Assembly (NCBI RefSeq): GCF_001440405.1
Contig: NZ_LLXX01000118.1
Span: forward strand, 54,182-118,181
Direction of reading: 5' to 3'
DNA length: 64,000 nt
Source of the DNA: Bradyrhizobium valentinum
GTDB taxonomy: Bacteria; Pseudomonadota; Alphaproteobacteria; Rhizobiales; Xanthobacteraceae
Notes under the pieces: generated by a model
What the model was told of the DNA's origin: nothing
Database searches by the model: none
What the model saw: only the letters and a program-made list of their open reading frames with translations
Position numbers and translations under genes: made by a program
In this document: positions 63,348 through 64,000 of the stretch, in pieces
Position numbering within the stretch: position 1 is the first letter of the stretch
Layout of the letters: every line of letters begins with the position of its first letter

Positions 63348-64000
63348 GATGAGTTCTCCCCGTCGGGTGAAACTGAATCGGAAGCGTCGCCGTCGCCGAC
63401 AAGGCGCAGTCGCGTATTGTCGTCGGCGATCTTTGTCGTCGCCTGATCGCCCAGCACGCGCAGCATCTCGCTGCACATTTCTTCCGCCGAACGGCCCATG
63501 GCATGGCCCTCGACCATCACGCCGATCGCAAGCGCCCAGAACCGACGTGAGCTGGCGTCGGGATCGCGCAAGCTTTTCCAGCCGTGCCGCTCGATCTGGC
63601 CGGCATAGGCGCGCATCCCCTCGCCGTGCAGCCGCTCGATGGTGCGCTCCACCAAAGGCGCGAGGTCCTGGCGGCGGCGCGTGAGCGTCAGCGCTTCTGT
63701 AAAGAAGGCGACCGAATCCGTTGCCGTTACGGTCTCGACCAGTGCGCGGGTGTATGCCCGCGGCGTTTGCGCCTGCAGCGCCGCCTGTTCGGCCGCGCGC
63801 GCCAGATACAGCATGTCGCGGCAGGCAGCTTCGACGAACAGGGCTTCCTTGGTGCGGAAGTAATAGGTGATCTGGCTTGGGAAGGCGTCCGCGGCCGCAG
63901 CGATGTCCGAGATCGAGGCTCCGGCGAGGCCCCGCTCCTTGAACAGCCGGCTGGCGCCGTCGAGCAGCCGGGAGCGCATCTGGCGCCCGGCCGAGCGCGT
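63344..64000 (-). CDS. TetR-family regulator (5' end cut by window edge)
   Basis: HTH region DGASRLFKERGLAGASISDI then AADAFPSQITYYFRTKEALF is TetR, and a ligand-binding helical domain follows. An ATG at 63979 exists, but the frame stays open to the edge as TRSAGRQ, which looks like the usual family N-terminus, so the true start probably lies beyond 64000. It is coupled to the desaturase gene by an ATGA overlap and likely senses a lipid-related ligand. Confidence 0.85.
   Translation of the reverse strand, partial: TRSAGRQMRSRLLDGASRLFKERGLAGASISDIAAAADAFPSQITYYFRTKEALFVEAACRDMLYLARAAEQAALQAQTPRAYTRALVETVTATDSVAFFTEALTLTRRRQDLAPLVERTIERLHGEGMRAYAGQIERHGWKSLRDPDASSRRFWALAIGVMVEGHAMGRSAEEMCSEMLRVLGDQATTKIADDNTRLRLVGDGDASDSVSPDGENSS

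Noticed and set aside
1..64000. CRISPR arrays, tRNA or rRNA genes, integrases, intact IS transposases
   Set aside because: No regularly spaced direct repeats, no tRNA arm sequences and no transposase or integrase motifs were seen on reading both strands.

Overview
The window is high-GC alphaproteobacterial DNA. Gene order, codon use and several lineage-typical hypothetical proteins point to Bradyrhizobium or a close relative (Nitrobacteraceae). This is inferred from recognised families and synteny; no 16S gene is present. No tRNA, rRNA, CRISPR array, integrase or intact transposase was seen.

Layout. 1-7.7 kb is core: a partial GST, purMN (minus), then a CDP-alcohol phosphatidyltransferase, the DnaA-regulatory protein gene hdaA and the polyphosphate pair ppk-ppx (plus), with a Pho-box-like site before ppk. 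7.7-27.4 kb is accessory: a broken small membrane-protein gene, a Tat-exported beta-carbonic anhydrase, an FAD oxidoreductase, a chemoreceptor, and a copper/silver module (CusBA-type RND pump, FixH-like protein, Cys-rich exported protein, divergent cytosolic copper-storage protein). An ArsR/SRPBCC operon, DUF1801 genes, an orphan molybdenum hydroxylase large subunit and a Crp/Fnr regulator with an EcfG-type (general stress) promoter follow. 27.4-34.4 kb carries terC, ndk, an ABC-F ATPase, a short threonyl-tRNA synthetase behind a threonine-codon attenuator, a lipoprotein and holC. 34.4-43.9 kb is envelope and core: pepA, divergent from lptF-lptG-lptD-surA-pdxA-rsmA. 43.9-54.8 kb is a second accessory block: alcohol dehydrogenase, methyltransferase, LysR/CMD/ABM group, SGNH hydrolase, then an AT-richer, repeat-rich island (about 50.3-53.5 kb) with a membrane protein and a frameshifted RelA/SpoT-domain gene. 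54.8-61.5 kb is fabD-fabG-acpP-fabF-mltG-yicC-gmk (minus). The right end has a LysE exporter and a TetR/fatty-acid-desaturase operon that runs off the edge.

Functional links. The Lpt genes build the LPS bridge and outer-membrane translocon, and SurA-type chaperones assist LptD. The fab genes feed the same envelope. Ppk/Ppx make and degrade polyP. The Cus genes export Cu(I)/Ag(I) while the Csp buffers it in the cytosol.

Most notable observations: (1) a complete threonine attenuation leader, apparently leaderless, in front of an editing-domain-less ThrRS; (2) a xanthine-dehydrogenase-family subunit with Gln where the catalytic Glu is expected; (3) a RelA/SpoT-domain gene broken in frame exactly where an in-phase T TTA AAC slippery heptamer lies, flanked by direct repeats; (4) two EcfG-type promoters and a Pho box matching well-known consensus sequences; (5) a compact copper module with two unexplained palindromes.
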